Shown here: positions 12,224 to 22,470 of the stretch, one piece after another | Layout: the number at the start of each line of letters is the position of its first letter | How positions within the stretch are numbered: the stretch's first letter is position 1 | Assembly: GCF_016808335.1 (NCBI RefSeq) | Contig: NC_053149.1 | Span: 56,535,922 to 56,599,921, forward strand | Direction: 5' to 3' | DNA: 64,000 nt | DNA from: Panicum virgatum | Taxonomy: Eukaryota; Streptophyta; Magnoliopsida; Poales; Poaceae | Notes under the pieces: model-generated | Told to the model about the DNA's origin: nothing | Database searches by the model: none | The model's input: only the letters and a program-made list of their open reading frames with translations | Made by a program: the position numbers and the translations under genes

Positions 12224-12537
12224 GTTCACCGGTTAAACCGACGTCTAATGGATCTACACCCATCGGTTTAATCGGCGTTACTAAGTTTCTGTCTCAGCTC
12301 AGTCAATCCAGTCGTTCAACCGGCGTATACAAAAGTCACATCATCGGATCAACCGGTGAACGTAACTCAGATCTGACCCAGCAATCAACCGGTGTTAGCA
12401 GCGTTCAACCGGTGAGTTCAAATTGCAAATCATCGGATCAACCGGCGTTCAGATGATTTTTTGCAGGAGTCTCGGGTGAACTGCACCGATGCAATCAACC
12501 GGCGCTCAAGACCTAGGCATCGGTTTAACCGGCGTTA
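12224..12537 (+). repeat. Internal cluster of CGGTTAAACCG-type motifs
   Basis: Nine or so copies of the LTR-type motif recur here inside the element, among them CACCGGTTAAACCGACG at about 12225, CATCGGATCAACCGGTG at about 12342 and CATCGGTTTAACCGGCG at about 12518. Most are the CAACCGG variant. The cluster lies about 440 bp upstream of the third ORF. No TATA box is obvious. It could be an internal promoter for that ORF or a former piece of U3; both are inference. Confidence 0.6.
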
Positions 12538-12977
12538 AGGAAAAACGCGGGGCCCACCTGTCATATATGAGTCTTGCCCGCGGACGCCAGCCTCACTTCC
12601 TCTATTTTCTCCTGACTCCGCGCCGCCGCCGCTCATTCCGCCTCCCCAGCGCCGCCGCTACAGCTCGCCGCCGCCCGTGCACACCAGCACACGCTAACTC
12701 CAGCCGCCGCCGTGCGCCCACGCAGCCGCCGCCGCCGTTCCACGCCGTCTGCCTGCACTCCGCCGAGCCGAGTCGCCGCCCGCGACGCCGCTCGCGCTCC
12801 GCCCGCACGCTCCCGTGCCGCCCGTGCACCACCGCCGCCTACGCCGCCCGCACGCAGCCGCGCCTCCACGCTTTGCACACCGACGCCCATGCAGCCGCGC
12901 CTCCATGCCACACGCCTCAGCCGCAACACACCCTCACCCAGTGCTCGCATGGGTGTTCGAGGTATTGCCTGACCGAG

Positions 12978-15542
12978 ATGGGTCGCGAGAAGAGGAAGGG
13001 GAAGGAGGTTGTTGTGGAGAAGCCCGTCCACAAGCGGACTCGCGCAGAGAGAGAGGCCGAGAGGGCCGAGATGGTGGCCAAGGCCGCCGAGGAGCAGGCG
13101 TCAAGCCATGCTCGCCCGTTCGCGATAAGAGAGTAGCCAGCCATGGGCAGGGGCAGGGGCAGAGGCCGAGGTATGGGCAGGGTCAGAGGTGCCAGGGCCA
13201 CCAGGGCCACTACACAGCAGACCGAGGGTGATTCGTCTGAGGGGGAGCCGACTGCTGCAGAGTCAGATCACTCAGTTTCAGATTCAGATGCAGCGCAGTC
13301 AGAATAGACTCAGGGGCAGAGCACACAGGGGTCACCGACTCTACGACGTTCTGGCCGCACTCGGCAGACGTCCCCAGCAGGAGAGTCTTCACCAGCGATC
13401 GAGCGTCGCACTGGACCAAGGACGCAAGGAGGTCACCAGCCACAGGAGCCTCGCAGGTCCGCAGCAGCAGTAGCAGCAACCTATAGAGCCGAGGCCCTAG
13501 AGGCCGAGCACGCAATGTTCCGTATGGACACTGTTGTGTGTCTGGAGCCAGGTGTGCTACTCCAGAACTTGACCAAGGCCAATGCGGCGAAGGTCAAGAG
13601 GCTCAGGTGGAGTGTTGGAGAGGAGGACTGGTTCCCCGTGACCCGTGATAGCAGGGTCGACCGTAGATTCTGGACACTTCTTCAGGCCAGCTTCTACGAG
13701 ACCTACCAGAGGCGAGGGCACAGGATCTTCCTACACAGAGTGCTAGACTGGGTCTCTCTGAGGACAGCAGCAGGGGGAGCAGACGTCAGAGAGCATTTTG
13801 CTCACTTCAGAGGCATGCCCAGGTTACTTCAAACAGAGCAGAACAGGTATATCGAGGACTGGGTCAGAGTTTTCTATGCCACGGCCTGGATAGCTCCCGA
13901 GCGCAGAGCCGCACACTTCATGTTTGGAGGACAGGTCTTTGGTCTGTCCAGGGCGACGATAGCAGGGATACATGGAGTTGATTTGGTTGATGTCTCACTG
14001 CATGAGATGGTATATGGAGACGCAGATCCACCGCGCGGAGCGATGATTGGCGGGATTGCACCTTCTCACGAGGCGATCTCTCAGTGCTTCCGCCAGCCGT
14101 TTCCAGCCTCCAATGCCAGAGTTCCGAGCCTGCTAACCCCAGAGTCATACGCAGTTCACATGGCCCTCCGGAGGACTCTGTTACCGAGGAGTGGCTACCC
14201 ATAGGGGTTCACTGGCTTGCAGCAGCTGCTACTACTTCACATCCTCACTCACGAGCCGTTTGATATAGTTGACTTTATCTTAACTGAGATCGAGGATGTG
14301 ATCACTGACGGGATGGGGGTTGTGAGGCAGTTCCCTTATGCACACTGGATCAGCTATATATGTTCTATGATTGTACCAGCAGAGTCACCTGTCAACAGTG
14401 TGTATCGTCAGGATGAGGCTCCCCGGTTCCCAGTTTACCGTCCGACAGCTCCCCAGGACCGGGGGAGAGGCAGACAGGCAGAGAGAGCTGCCATGGCACA
14501 GTTGTCACCTGAGGCACAGGCCCGAGTGGCACAGGAGGATGAGGCACTGCTAGCTGCCGAGGCACAGCTTCCCGGAGGAGATGATGAGATACACTGGTCT
14601 GAGCTTGAGTCAGACTCCTCCGAGGATGCCGAGTACTTTCCTGCAGCACCCGCCAGTCATGACAACGAGGCAGGAGGGTCCCGAGAGCCAGTTCCAGAGT
14701 CACCAGCAGCTGCCACAGTCACAGAGTCCCAGGTGACTCAGCCGTCCGAGCTCACCTCTCTTCTTCAGTAGCTTGTTACTCAGCAGCGAGAGGATCGGAT
14801 AGCATAGGAGGAGGCCAGGAGAGCCCATGAGGCTCAGCTAGCAGCCATTCAGAGAGAGGCTACCCGAGAGCGTGCTGCAGCGGAGGAGCATTTTGTCGGG
14901 CTCATTGATCGATTATCACAGAGGACAGACGCTCAGTTCCAGCAGATGCAGCAGGGCATGATGGCGATGTTCAGGATGATTACACAGCTTTACACTCACA
15001 CCGGGCTAGCCCCGCAGCAGCCAGGACAGCCAGGCCTTCAGGGTGTTGGAGCACCTCAGCTTGCAGTCACTCTAGCTCCAGCCCCTACTGCAGCTCCAGC
15101 TACTACGGCGACACCGGAGACCACGTTCTCGATGTCCGCAGTCCTTGGGTCTGCCGGTCGTCCGCTCTTCTCACCACTGCCAGTGACTACACTCTTCCAG
15201 GACTCACCGTCGGCAGTGCAGTCAGTCACCCTCCCCGTCGTACCACAGACACTACCTTCAGGGGGAGGAGGAGAGGAGTCTATAGTTCTGCAGTCGACAC
15301 AGCCGGCAGCTTCAGCACTTACTACTTCAGATGTTGACACATCTTCTGCTGAGCCGGCTACCACTTCTACGAACCCTCTTCCAAGCAGTGCCAGCACGAG
15401 AGCCTCCACGACAGCTACACCTCCAGTTAGCTCAGACCCTCAGCTCCCGTCCGTCACCGAGGGTTCTCCATCTGACAATGACGACAACGACGACGATGAC
15501 CCGGACCGCTTCCTCGCCGTACCACGACAGCCGGACCAGTAG
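12978..15542 (+). pseudogene. Copia third (env-position) ORF with five in-frame TAG codons
   Basis: One frame stays open from ATG 12978 to the stop at 15540 except for TAG at 13134, 13305, 14202, 14769 and 14805. The conceptual protein has a basic N-terminus (MGREKRKGKE), an RG-rich tract, a globular middle (about 13515-14400: LEPGVLLQNL, DRRFWTLLQASFYE, IEDWVRVFYATAWI, MFGGQVFGLSRATI), an acidic Gln-rich region and a Ser/Thr/Pro-rich tail. I see no signal peptide or clear transmembrane segment, so env function is not supported. The middle resembles the uncharacterised plant transposon protein often found at this place in grass Copia elements. Every TAG sits where CAG (Gln) fits the surrounding composition. 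Confidence 0.75.
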
Positions 15543-15837
15543 CTCACTTTTTTGGTGCTTTGATGCCAAAGGGGGAGAGAGTTAGGGGGAGTTGGAGTCA
15601 GGGGGAGGGTAGAGATAGAGAGAGCTCGTAGTTATCAGGACTTTGATGTTTTATCTCATTTGATGTTAGTTCATGGATATGTACATTTGACGCTTGAGTA
15701 TGCTGTGGTTTGAGACATATCTATGGATTTCGTTTGAGCCGTTGAGCTCTTTGGTCCTTTTTCGAGTTTGCTTGTGTTTATCCTGTTTTATCTTTCTGGC
15801 TCTCTCATTATTTATGTTTGTGTTGTCATCAATCACC

Positions 15838-15851
15838 AAAAAAGGGGAGAT
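15838..15851 (+). other. Polypurine tract of the Copia element
   Basis: AAAAAAGGGGAGAT directly precedes the 3' LTR and would prime plus-strand synthesis. Two further purine-rich runs near 15567-15592 and 15599-15630 lie downstream of the third ORF. Confidence 0.9.
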
Positions 15852-17534
15852 TGTAAGCATCTAGGCCCTCTAGGTTTGTTTTGGTAATTAATGACAACCA
15901 TTATTATGACTAATGAGTTTGTGCAGCTTAATAGATCATTATCGCTCATTTGGTCATATGTCAAAAGAGGCCCCTCAATTTCGTTATTCAAAAAGGCGAT
16001 CTTGGTATTCAACTCAAATATATAACAAGACTAAGGATCTTTCTAGTCCTAAGTGTCGTAAGGTTGAGAAGGACACTTAGGTTAGTATAGGTTTTATAGT
16101 TTTGTAGTGATCGCACTATTAAGAGGGGTTAAGGTCAAGTAACTTGAGCATGGGCATGGTCATTTGAAAATGGATGCACACTATGATCACTCAGGTTCCT
16201 AGAAGTTCAAATAAGTGGTTTTCAACTTATATCTCAAGAATATTTGGATTTCACTCAAGACTCAAATCAGAAAAGGCAAAATCAGAAAAAGTCTATACAC
16301 CGGTTTAACCGACGCTTCCACTTTTCTATACGTCGGTTAAACGCAGTTAGCAGAGTCTGGACAGGTTCTATACACCAGTTAAACCGATGTTGTTTGAATT
16401 AACGTTGGTGCATTAGTCCAGAGTTGGTTTTTCCAGGGCTTTTCAAGTTCAATACACCGGTTAAACCGACGCTGTTTGAAATGAGACGTCGGTGCAATTG
16501 ACCAGTGAGATGGTTTTTCCAGGGATTTCAGAAGTTGTACTCACCGGTTAAACCGACGATGGATTTGAGTTAACGTCGGTGCAGTTGTCCAGAGACTTGG
16601 TTTTTCAGTTGATCAGTGGACAACTACACTCACCGGTTAAACCGATGATACGTCGGTTAATCTGCCCAAGTTGTAACGGCTAGTTTCCAAAAGGGGCAGT
16701 TTACTTTCATCAGTTAAACCGACGTTGGCTATTGGAGGATCGTCGGATTAACCGGCGCTACGCAGTTTTCTGGCAGCTTTTCTCCAACGGCTCTATTCGT
16801 GTGAGCTGCCTATATATACCCCTCCAATGGGTCATTTTGCACTCTCTTGACACCAGGCAACATTCATACACTCATATATTGTTGGGAGCCACCTTGAGCT
16901 TCATCTTCCACACATTTGTTCATTCAATCATTCAAGAAGCAAGACTAAGGACTTGAGTAGAGAGAAGCTTGTGTGCATCCGTTCTTGGTGATCGGTTCTT
17001 GCTCAAGTGAAGACCCTAGCTTGTTACTCTTGGTGATTGGCAGCACCTAGGCGATCTTGGTGATTGAAGGTGTTTCTTCCGGAGCTTGCCAACGATTGTG
17101 GGAGCTCGAAGAAGTTTGTACGTGGCTTGAGCTCCACCACGCCGGGATGGTGAACGGAGACTCTTAGTGAGCGTCCTCGTCTCTGTGACTTGGGAGGTGA
17201 CAAGACTCTTAGTGAGTGTCACAACGTGGATTAGGGGTGTGTGCCAACACATCGACACCACGGGAAAAAATCCGGTTGTCTCTTGCCCACTCCTTACTTT
17301 CAAGCACTTACTTTCATGCAATTATTCATGTGCTTGACCTTAGAGATCACTGCTTAGCTCTACCTTGCTTAGTTTCATATCTAGTTGTATCTTCATAAGC
17401 TTGTGTAGTTTGCTTAGCTAGCCGGTTGGTGAATTGAGTCTTACTAGTATTGCATAGGTTAAGGTTGCTTTACTTTATTTTAGAAATTTGAAAAAGGCCC
17501 AATTCACCCCCCTCTTGGTCCATCGATCCTTACA
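15852..17534 (+). repeat. 3' LTR of the Copia element
   Basis: TGTAAGCATC to GATCCTTACA, 1683 bp, followed by the GACGG duplication. It differs from the 5' LTR at roughly 30 positions by eye, nearly all transitions, and has no indels. Confidence 0.97.
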
Positions 17535-17799
17535 GACGGCTTCACGCCATCGAGTCTAGCTCCCCGCCGGCCGGGTTCCTCTTTGTTGGCCTCACTGCAC
17601 CTCGCAACCAAGGTGACCGGTGCCGGGCCAGATGGATAGACCCAGGGGCTACATGTAATGGGACGTCTCCATTGGAGTGGCCATCGACCACCATGGCTCA
17701 GCGACAGCCTACAGTGCTACCTGGAACATCTCAAACTCGAAGCAATGTCGAATGGAGTCTGAATACTGATTGGTGCACTGACAAAGAAGTTTCCCCTGT

Positions 17800-18140
17800 T
17801 CTATCAGCCCACCCACCCGCACATGGTACGGCGCGAGAGAGGAGTGAACGAGGAGGCAATAGGAGCGGAGGGAGTGGGAGGAGGAAGCGCTGACAGTGGC
17901 GGCGGTGGCGGTTGTGGTTCAGTGGAAGAAGGTAAGGGCGTTCTTGGCGACGGGCTCGGGCGAGGCGTGGGGGCGCCTGGCAAGGGAGAGGAGTACGACG
18001 TGGACATGGCCATGGGGCGCCGAGGCGGAGGCGCCGGCGGCGGTGAGTGCCTCCCAGGTCACCCGTGGCTGGTGTGTTGACTCGTAGATCACAGCGCGAC
18101 CCTTAGTGCACCCCACAGCGGCCTCCAGCACGCGCAACAC
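17800..18140 (-). pseudogene. Captured gene fragment resembling the N-terminus of a PPR protein
   Basis: On the minus strand from about 18140 the frame reads MLRVLEAAVG... then HASPEPVAKNALTFFH, a TGA near 17919 where Trp is expected, then SHSLRSYCLLVH. An ALxFFHW ... HSLRSYCLLVHLL order is typical of the start of plant pentatricopeptide-repeat proteins, which bind organelle RNA. The fragment has no further repeats and is frame-disrupted at its end. It lies inside the older inverted-repeat element, which suggests capture of a host gene piece (Pack-type). Identification is by eye and moderate. Confidence 0.45.
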
Positions 18141-18340
18141 TTGGGCCGAGCACCGTCGTCAGCGGTCGGGATGTTATGTTTTGGATAAGAGTTAAAGAGG
18201 GTTTAAAATGGAAAAGAAAAGAATCATGGCAAGAGACTAACGGTGTTATTGGTTATTTTGACCTATATGTGACTGTGACAGCATCGAAAGGATGAAACAT
18301 TAAAAGTGATGGCATTGAAAGAATGGTCTAAATTTCAATG

Positions 18341-19778
18341 TGTCGGGTATCACAATTAGGGACACCCTAATCGGGGTACTAAGACCGCTTTTAAAAAAAC
18401 ACAAACACCTGTTAAAGCAACTGGGCCCACGAAGGCCCACGGCCTGCTTCCCGTCCGGAGGAAAGGAAAGGACTCAAAGAAGCCCAGCGTACGGCCCATT
18501 CACATTCCCCTCGAACCCACTGAACAATCTCCGCCTCGTTCGAGGGTCCCTCTCGGTTCCGCTGGGCAATCTCCGTCTCGCTCGAGGGTAGCGAAACTAC
18601 CCCCGAGCAGAAAACCAATCTCCGCCTCGCTCGAGGGTAGTGGATACCCTCGAGCGGGTGACTCATTCTCCGCCTCGCTCGAGGGCTCCCTTCGGGACCC
18701 TCGATCACGCAACGCACCTCCGCCTCGCTCGAGGGTATCGGATCTACCCTCGAGCGGTGACTCATCTCCGCCTCGCTCGAGGCCGTCTCTCAGCACAAGG
18801 GACAAACGGCCCCGCCGCCCAACCGCTCGCCGTACGAAGGCATTGAAAGCCAGCCACGGCTCAAAGGACAGGAGTGTCAGGCCACCACTCCCACAGTGGA
18901 TGTGACCGGGGTCCCATCCGCTGACTTCGGTCACCGCTCCGCCATCCAGAAGGCTGTAGCAGTACTGTGGGACATGCAACGTGAGACAAGACGGGCCCAG
19001 CACGGCCCCCGTTCCTGTTCTGCCGACACCGACCATCCGGACTCACCTCCCACTGGGGAAGGGGTCCGGTAACGTCACGTGTCCTCCCGAACGGAGCGCT
19101 CAGCGTACACGGACGGGGCCCCGGACCTCCCCTTTTTAGGAGCCCGGGACCTCCACGTGTCCCCCGGACCTTCTAGTGCGCACGACCGCACTCCGACCAG
19201 GGGGTCGGGCCGTCCCGCGCCATTTCTACCGCCGGGACACTACTGGACGACCGGCGTCATCTTCGCTGTACCAAGGACGAAATCCGGGACGACAGTGACG
19301 CACGCCGCCTTCGCACAGTGTACTTCCTACAGTGTCCGACCACTGTACCCCACGATTCAGGGGAGGACGGCGACTTCCATGCCCCACTCATGTACGCCGC
19401 CCCTCCTTGTGACTATAAAAGGAGGAGGCGGGCTCCCCTTAGCTCTCTCTGGACTCTAGTCTGCTTGGCCTCTCTGGCTTCTCTCCTCAAGAGGACGCGC
19501 AAGGTCTACAGAGCACTCATCTCCACCGACTCCACTCTTAGCCGAGACTTGGGAGCTTCTCTCCCTCTCTCGCCTCGCTTGTACCCCCTACTACAAGCAC
19601 TCCGGGTGCAAGATAATACAGTGCCCTCGCACACCCTCTTTGCTGGACGTACGGCCCCGCGGCCGGAACCAGGGTAAACCGTGCGTTACTGTGATTGCCT
19701 CTTGCATCATCATCTGGGACGAGAAAACACGCAGCATTCACCAGTTGGGATCCGGGCCCCCGGGCCGGGACACCGACA
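18341..19778 (+). repeat. 5' LTR of the Gypsy element
   Basis: Begins TGTCGGGTAT and ends GGGACACCGACA, with TGTCGG/CCGACA inverted ends. It contains repeated CTCCGCCTCGCTCGAGG units (18530-18790) and TATAAAA at 19414-19420. Confidence 0.96.
18527..19420 (+). promoter_or_regulatory. Gypsy LTR: CTCGAG repeat enhancer-like block and TATA box
   Basis: Six imperfect direct copies of TCTCCGCCTCGCTCGAGG lie at 18527-18785, spaced 30-60 bp apart. Several are paired with inverted TACCCTCGAG, forming short hairpin-capable units. The core promoter TATAAAA is at 19414-19420, followed by a CT-rich leader. The block is repeated in the 3' LTR (33362-33620, TATA at 34251-34257). A role as U3 enhancer is inferred. 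Confidence 0.55.
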
Positions 19779-19798
19779 GTTGGCGCGCCAGGTAGGGG
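19779..19798 (+). other. Primer-binding site region of the Gypsy element
   Basis: GTTGGCGCGCCAGGTAGGGG directly follows the 5' LTR, the place of the PBS. The GGCGC core is usual in grass Gypsy elements. I do not assign the tRNA. Confidence 0.75.
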
Positions 19799-19848
19799 AG
19801 CCGCGTGACATTTTTTCTCTCTTTTTTCCCATTTGATCTCCAGGGGGA

Positions 19849-22470
19849 TGGCGAGCAGATCCAACCCATACCCCATGGGTGTCTCGGATCCGCTCCCCGC
19901 TGGGTTTGTGATCTGGTTCGGGAGTCTCGAGTTCAGAGCGACCGGCAACGGTTACCTGATGCGGCTCCTCTCGCCCAGACGCAACCCCATCGCTCCGACT
20001 ACGCCAGCCCGGCGCTGACAGGCGCTCGGGTCAGCGTTCGCGACAAGCGCGCGCGGAGCGTCGTCGCGCGGCACGCCACAGCTCCCCCACGTGGGTCGAG
20101 GCTGGCATGTCGCAACTCAGCATCGAGGCGAACGGGGCTACCGTTTCGTCATCACGTGCCTCGGCATCATCTGTGCCGACACCATCACCTGCAGCGGCGC
20201 TAATGCCTCCCAGGGGGGCCTCGACTTCGACCTCGCCCTTCCCCTTCGGGATGCGCAACACTGCCGCCCGTACTTACGCCTCTTCAATCAGCACTAACCT
20301 CACCGAGTATGAGGATATGCCGGGTCATCATCTTCTATCGATCCGCAACCTCATTATGTCGTCCCTCGACGAATCCTACCCTGAGACGACGAGCTCGATC
20401 GCCGACGACGTCAACTTCTTCATGAACAACTTCGCGGCCGAGGAGGCCGAGGACTACTCCGGGGTCTACGACCACTGACGCTCTTCGCTCGTTCCAGCTG
20501 GCGACGGCCTACTGCCTCACCTGCTCCGAAGACTCCAGCGAGGGGGATTTCGATCCTTCCCGGGAATGCTTCATGGTGGACCTTGCGGACGAGCAAAACG
20601 ACAACGCCCCAAGCAACGACGGTGACGCCGGGGCGAACGCGCGGGCAAAGCAACTGGCGAACCCGCCTGCAGCAACTTCCTCGTCAAGCTCGGCGGCGCG
20701 ACAAGCCCAGATGATGCAGCTCAAAGAGCTTCAAGCCAAGCTCGATGAGCAGCGTCAACAAACCCAGGAGCTGTGCGCCGCACTCGAGCAGTAGCGTACC
20801 GCGCGCGGTACACATGCCCAGGCGGCGGGACGTGTCGCCCGGGAGCGCATCATGGCCAACGACAACATCGACAAATCGCCGGAACTGAAGACGGCGGGGG
20901 AGAAGCTCGTCGCTGCGGCTTACCTACTCCAAGCTATGCCCGAGCCATCGACACCCTCGGGTCGCAACCTGCGCCGCGAGGCACAGGAGCTCATCGAGCA
21001 AGCTGCCGTGCAGCAGGCCGAGAGTTCTACGTCTCGCATGCGCTCGAAGGCCCCGGAGCAGTGTGATGGGACTGCGCACCAGGACCGTGAGGTTTCTGTA
21101 CACACACCCCCAGCGGGGAGGGGCAAGGCAGCCGTAGTGCCCGCTGCGAGGGCACCCTCGGTGCACGAGCGCATCGGGAGAGTTCCCGTAAGGGAACGAA
21201 TCCGTGACACTCGCGGACACGCCGGCGACGGTGACGCCCGCAACGTCATCGACGGCGGGAGGTACACCCCTCGACGGGGTGGACGCTTCGACCCCGAGCA
21301 CGACAGGGGCGAGTCACCGGAGCCTCCGGGCACCCGGGTGTTCAGCCGGGAGATACGAACCGCGCCTTTTCCCCCGCGCTTCCGACAACCCAACACCCTC
21401 GTCAAATACTCGGGCGAGACTGATCCTGCAGTCTGGCTTAACGACTACCGCCTAGCATGCCAGCTAGGCGGTGCGACGGAGGACGCGGCCATCATCCGCA
21501 ACCTTCCTCTCCATCTTGCTGACGCCACACGAACGTGGCTCGAGCACCTGCCTGCGGGCCAGATCCACGACTGGGCCGACTTGGTCCACATCTTCGTGGG
21601 CAATTTCCAGGGCACGTACGTGCGCCCTGGGAACTCCTGGGACATCAAAGGGTGTCGTCAGAAGCCCTGCGAATCCCTGCGTGACTATGTGCGGCGCTTC
21701 TCCAAGCAGTGCACCGAGCTCCCCAGTGTCACCCACGTCGAGGTCATTAACGCTTTCCTCGAGGGTACGACGTGCAGGAATCTGGTGCATGAGCTCGCGA
21801 GAAGCCGACCCGTTAATACCAACGAGTTGTTCGACGCTGCCACCAACTTCGCCACCGGCGAGGAGGCTGTTGGTGCCATCTTCGACGACAAATCGAGCAA
21901 GCGCAAGGACGATGCGCCCGTGGAGGGTGGCAGCGTCAAGCCCAACGCCCCCGCCAAGAAATTGAAGCGGGGGAGGAAGGGAAAGAAGCCGGTCCCACCA
22001 AACCAGCATGAGTCGGGGCGGGCGGAGGACTCCGAGGAGGCCTTCGCTGCCGCCCCAGACCGCAAAGGTCCTCGAGGCCCCCCTCGAGGTGGCGGTGGCC
22101 AGTTTGACGACATGCTTAAGAAACCGTGCCCTTATCACAAGGGGCCGGTCAACCATACCCTCGAGCAGTGCGAAATGCTCAAGAAATACTATAACCGCGT
22201 CGCACATCGCGACGAAGACAAGAAGAAGGATGCGGGCGACAAAGGTGGAGATGACGAGTTCCCCCCAGTGGAGAACGCCTTCTTCATCTTTGGAGGAGCA
22301 ACGACGAATATGACTTCTCGGCAGCGCAAACGCGAGCGTCGCGAGGTCTTCTCCGTCACCAAAGCCACGCCATCCTACCTCAACTGGTCGAAGGATACCA
22401 TTGCCTTTGGCCGCGAGGACCACCCCGACTACGTCCCGCATCCGGGACGGTACCCGCTCGTTGTCGACCC
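19849..22470 (+). pseudogene. Gypsy gag, broken
   Basis: A leader reading frame starts at ATG 19849 (MASRSNPYPMGVS) and stops at TGA 20016. A second open part runs 20107-20478. One extra base near 20476 then shifts the frame, TAG at 20792 interrupts it, and the main part is open from 20852. Within it, a retrotransposon gag capsid domain spans about 21360-21890 (markers: KYSGETDPAVWLNDYRLAC, WADLVHIFVGNF, LRDYVRRFSKQC). A Lys/Arg-rich stretch and a Cys/His motif (CPYHKGPVNHTLEQC, about 22125-22170) follow. It forms the particle core and binds RNA. The N-terminal breaks would remove only the non-capsid part. Confidence 0.88.

Larger units (their letters stand above)
727..17534 (+). mobile_element. 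Copia LTR retrotransposon, SIRE/Maximus-like, with an insertion
   Basis: Two LTRs of identical length (1683 bp, 727-2409 and 15852-17534) flank gag, pol in Copia order (protease, integrase, RT, RNase H) and a third ORF. The element is bounded by a perfect 5-bp duplication GACGG (722-726 and 17535-17539). The initiator-methionine PBS, long internal region, two zinc knuckles in gag and an extra ORF between pol and the 3' LTR are typical of the SIRE/Maximus group. Without the later 3.7-kb insertion it is about 13.1 kb. LTRs differ at roughly 30 sites by eye, mostly transitions, which indicates recent insertion. It is not autonomous: gag, RT and the third ORF all carry lesions. Confidence 0.97.

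Noticed and set aside
12600..12960. Several long GC-rich open frames on both strands (Arg/Ala/Pro-rich products)
   Set aside because: Overlapping open frames in all phases reflect GC-rich low-complexity sequence, and none has a recognisable domain; only the frame leading to ATG 12978 continues into a real ORF.
12978..15542. Third Copia ORF as a true envelope gene
   Set aside because: No signal peptide, no clear transmembrane segment and no cleavage site visible; position alone does not support envelope function.
18341..18840. Short ORFs in the Gypsy LTRs as genes
   Set aside because: They are products of the CTCGAG repeats and appear in both LTRs; no sign of coding constraint.
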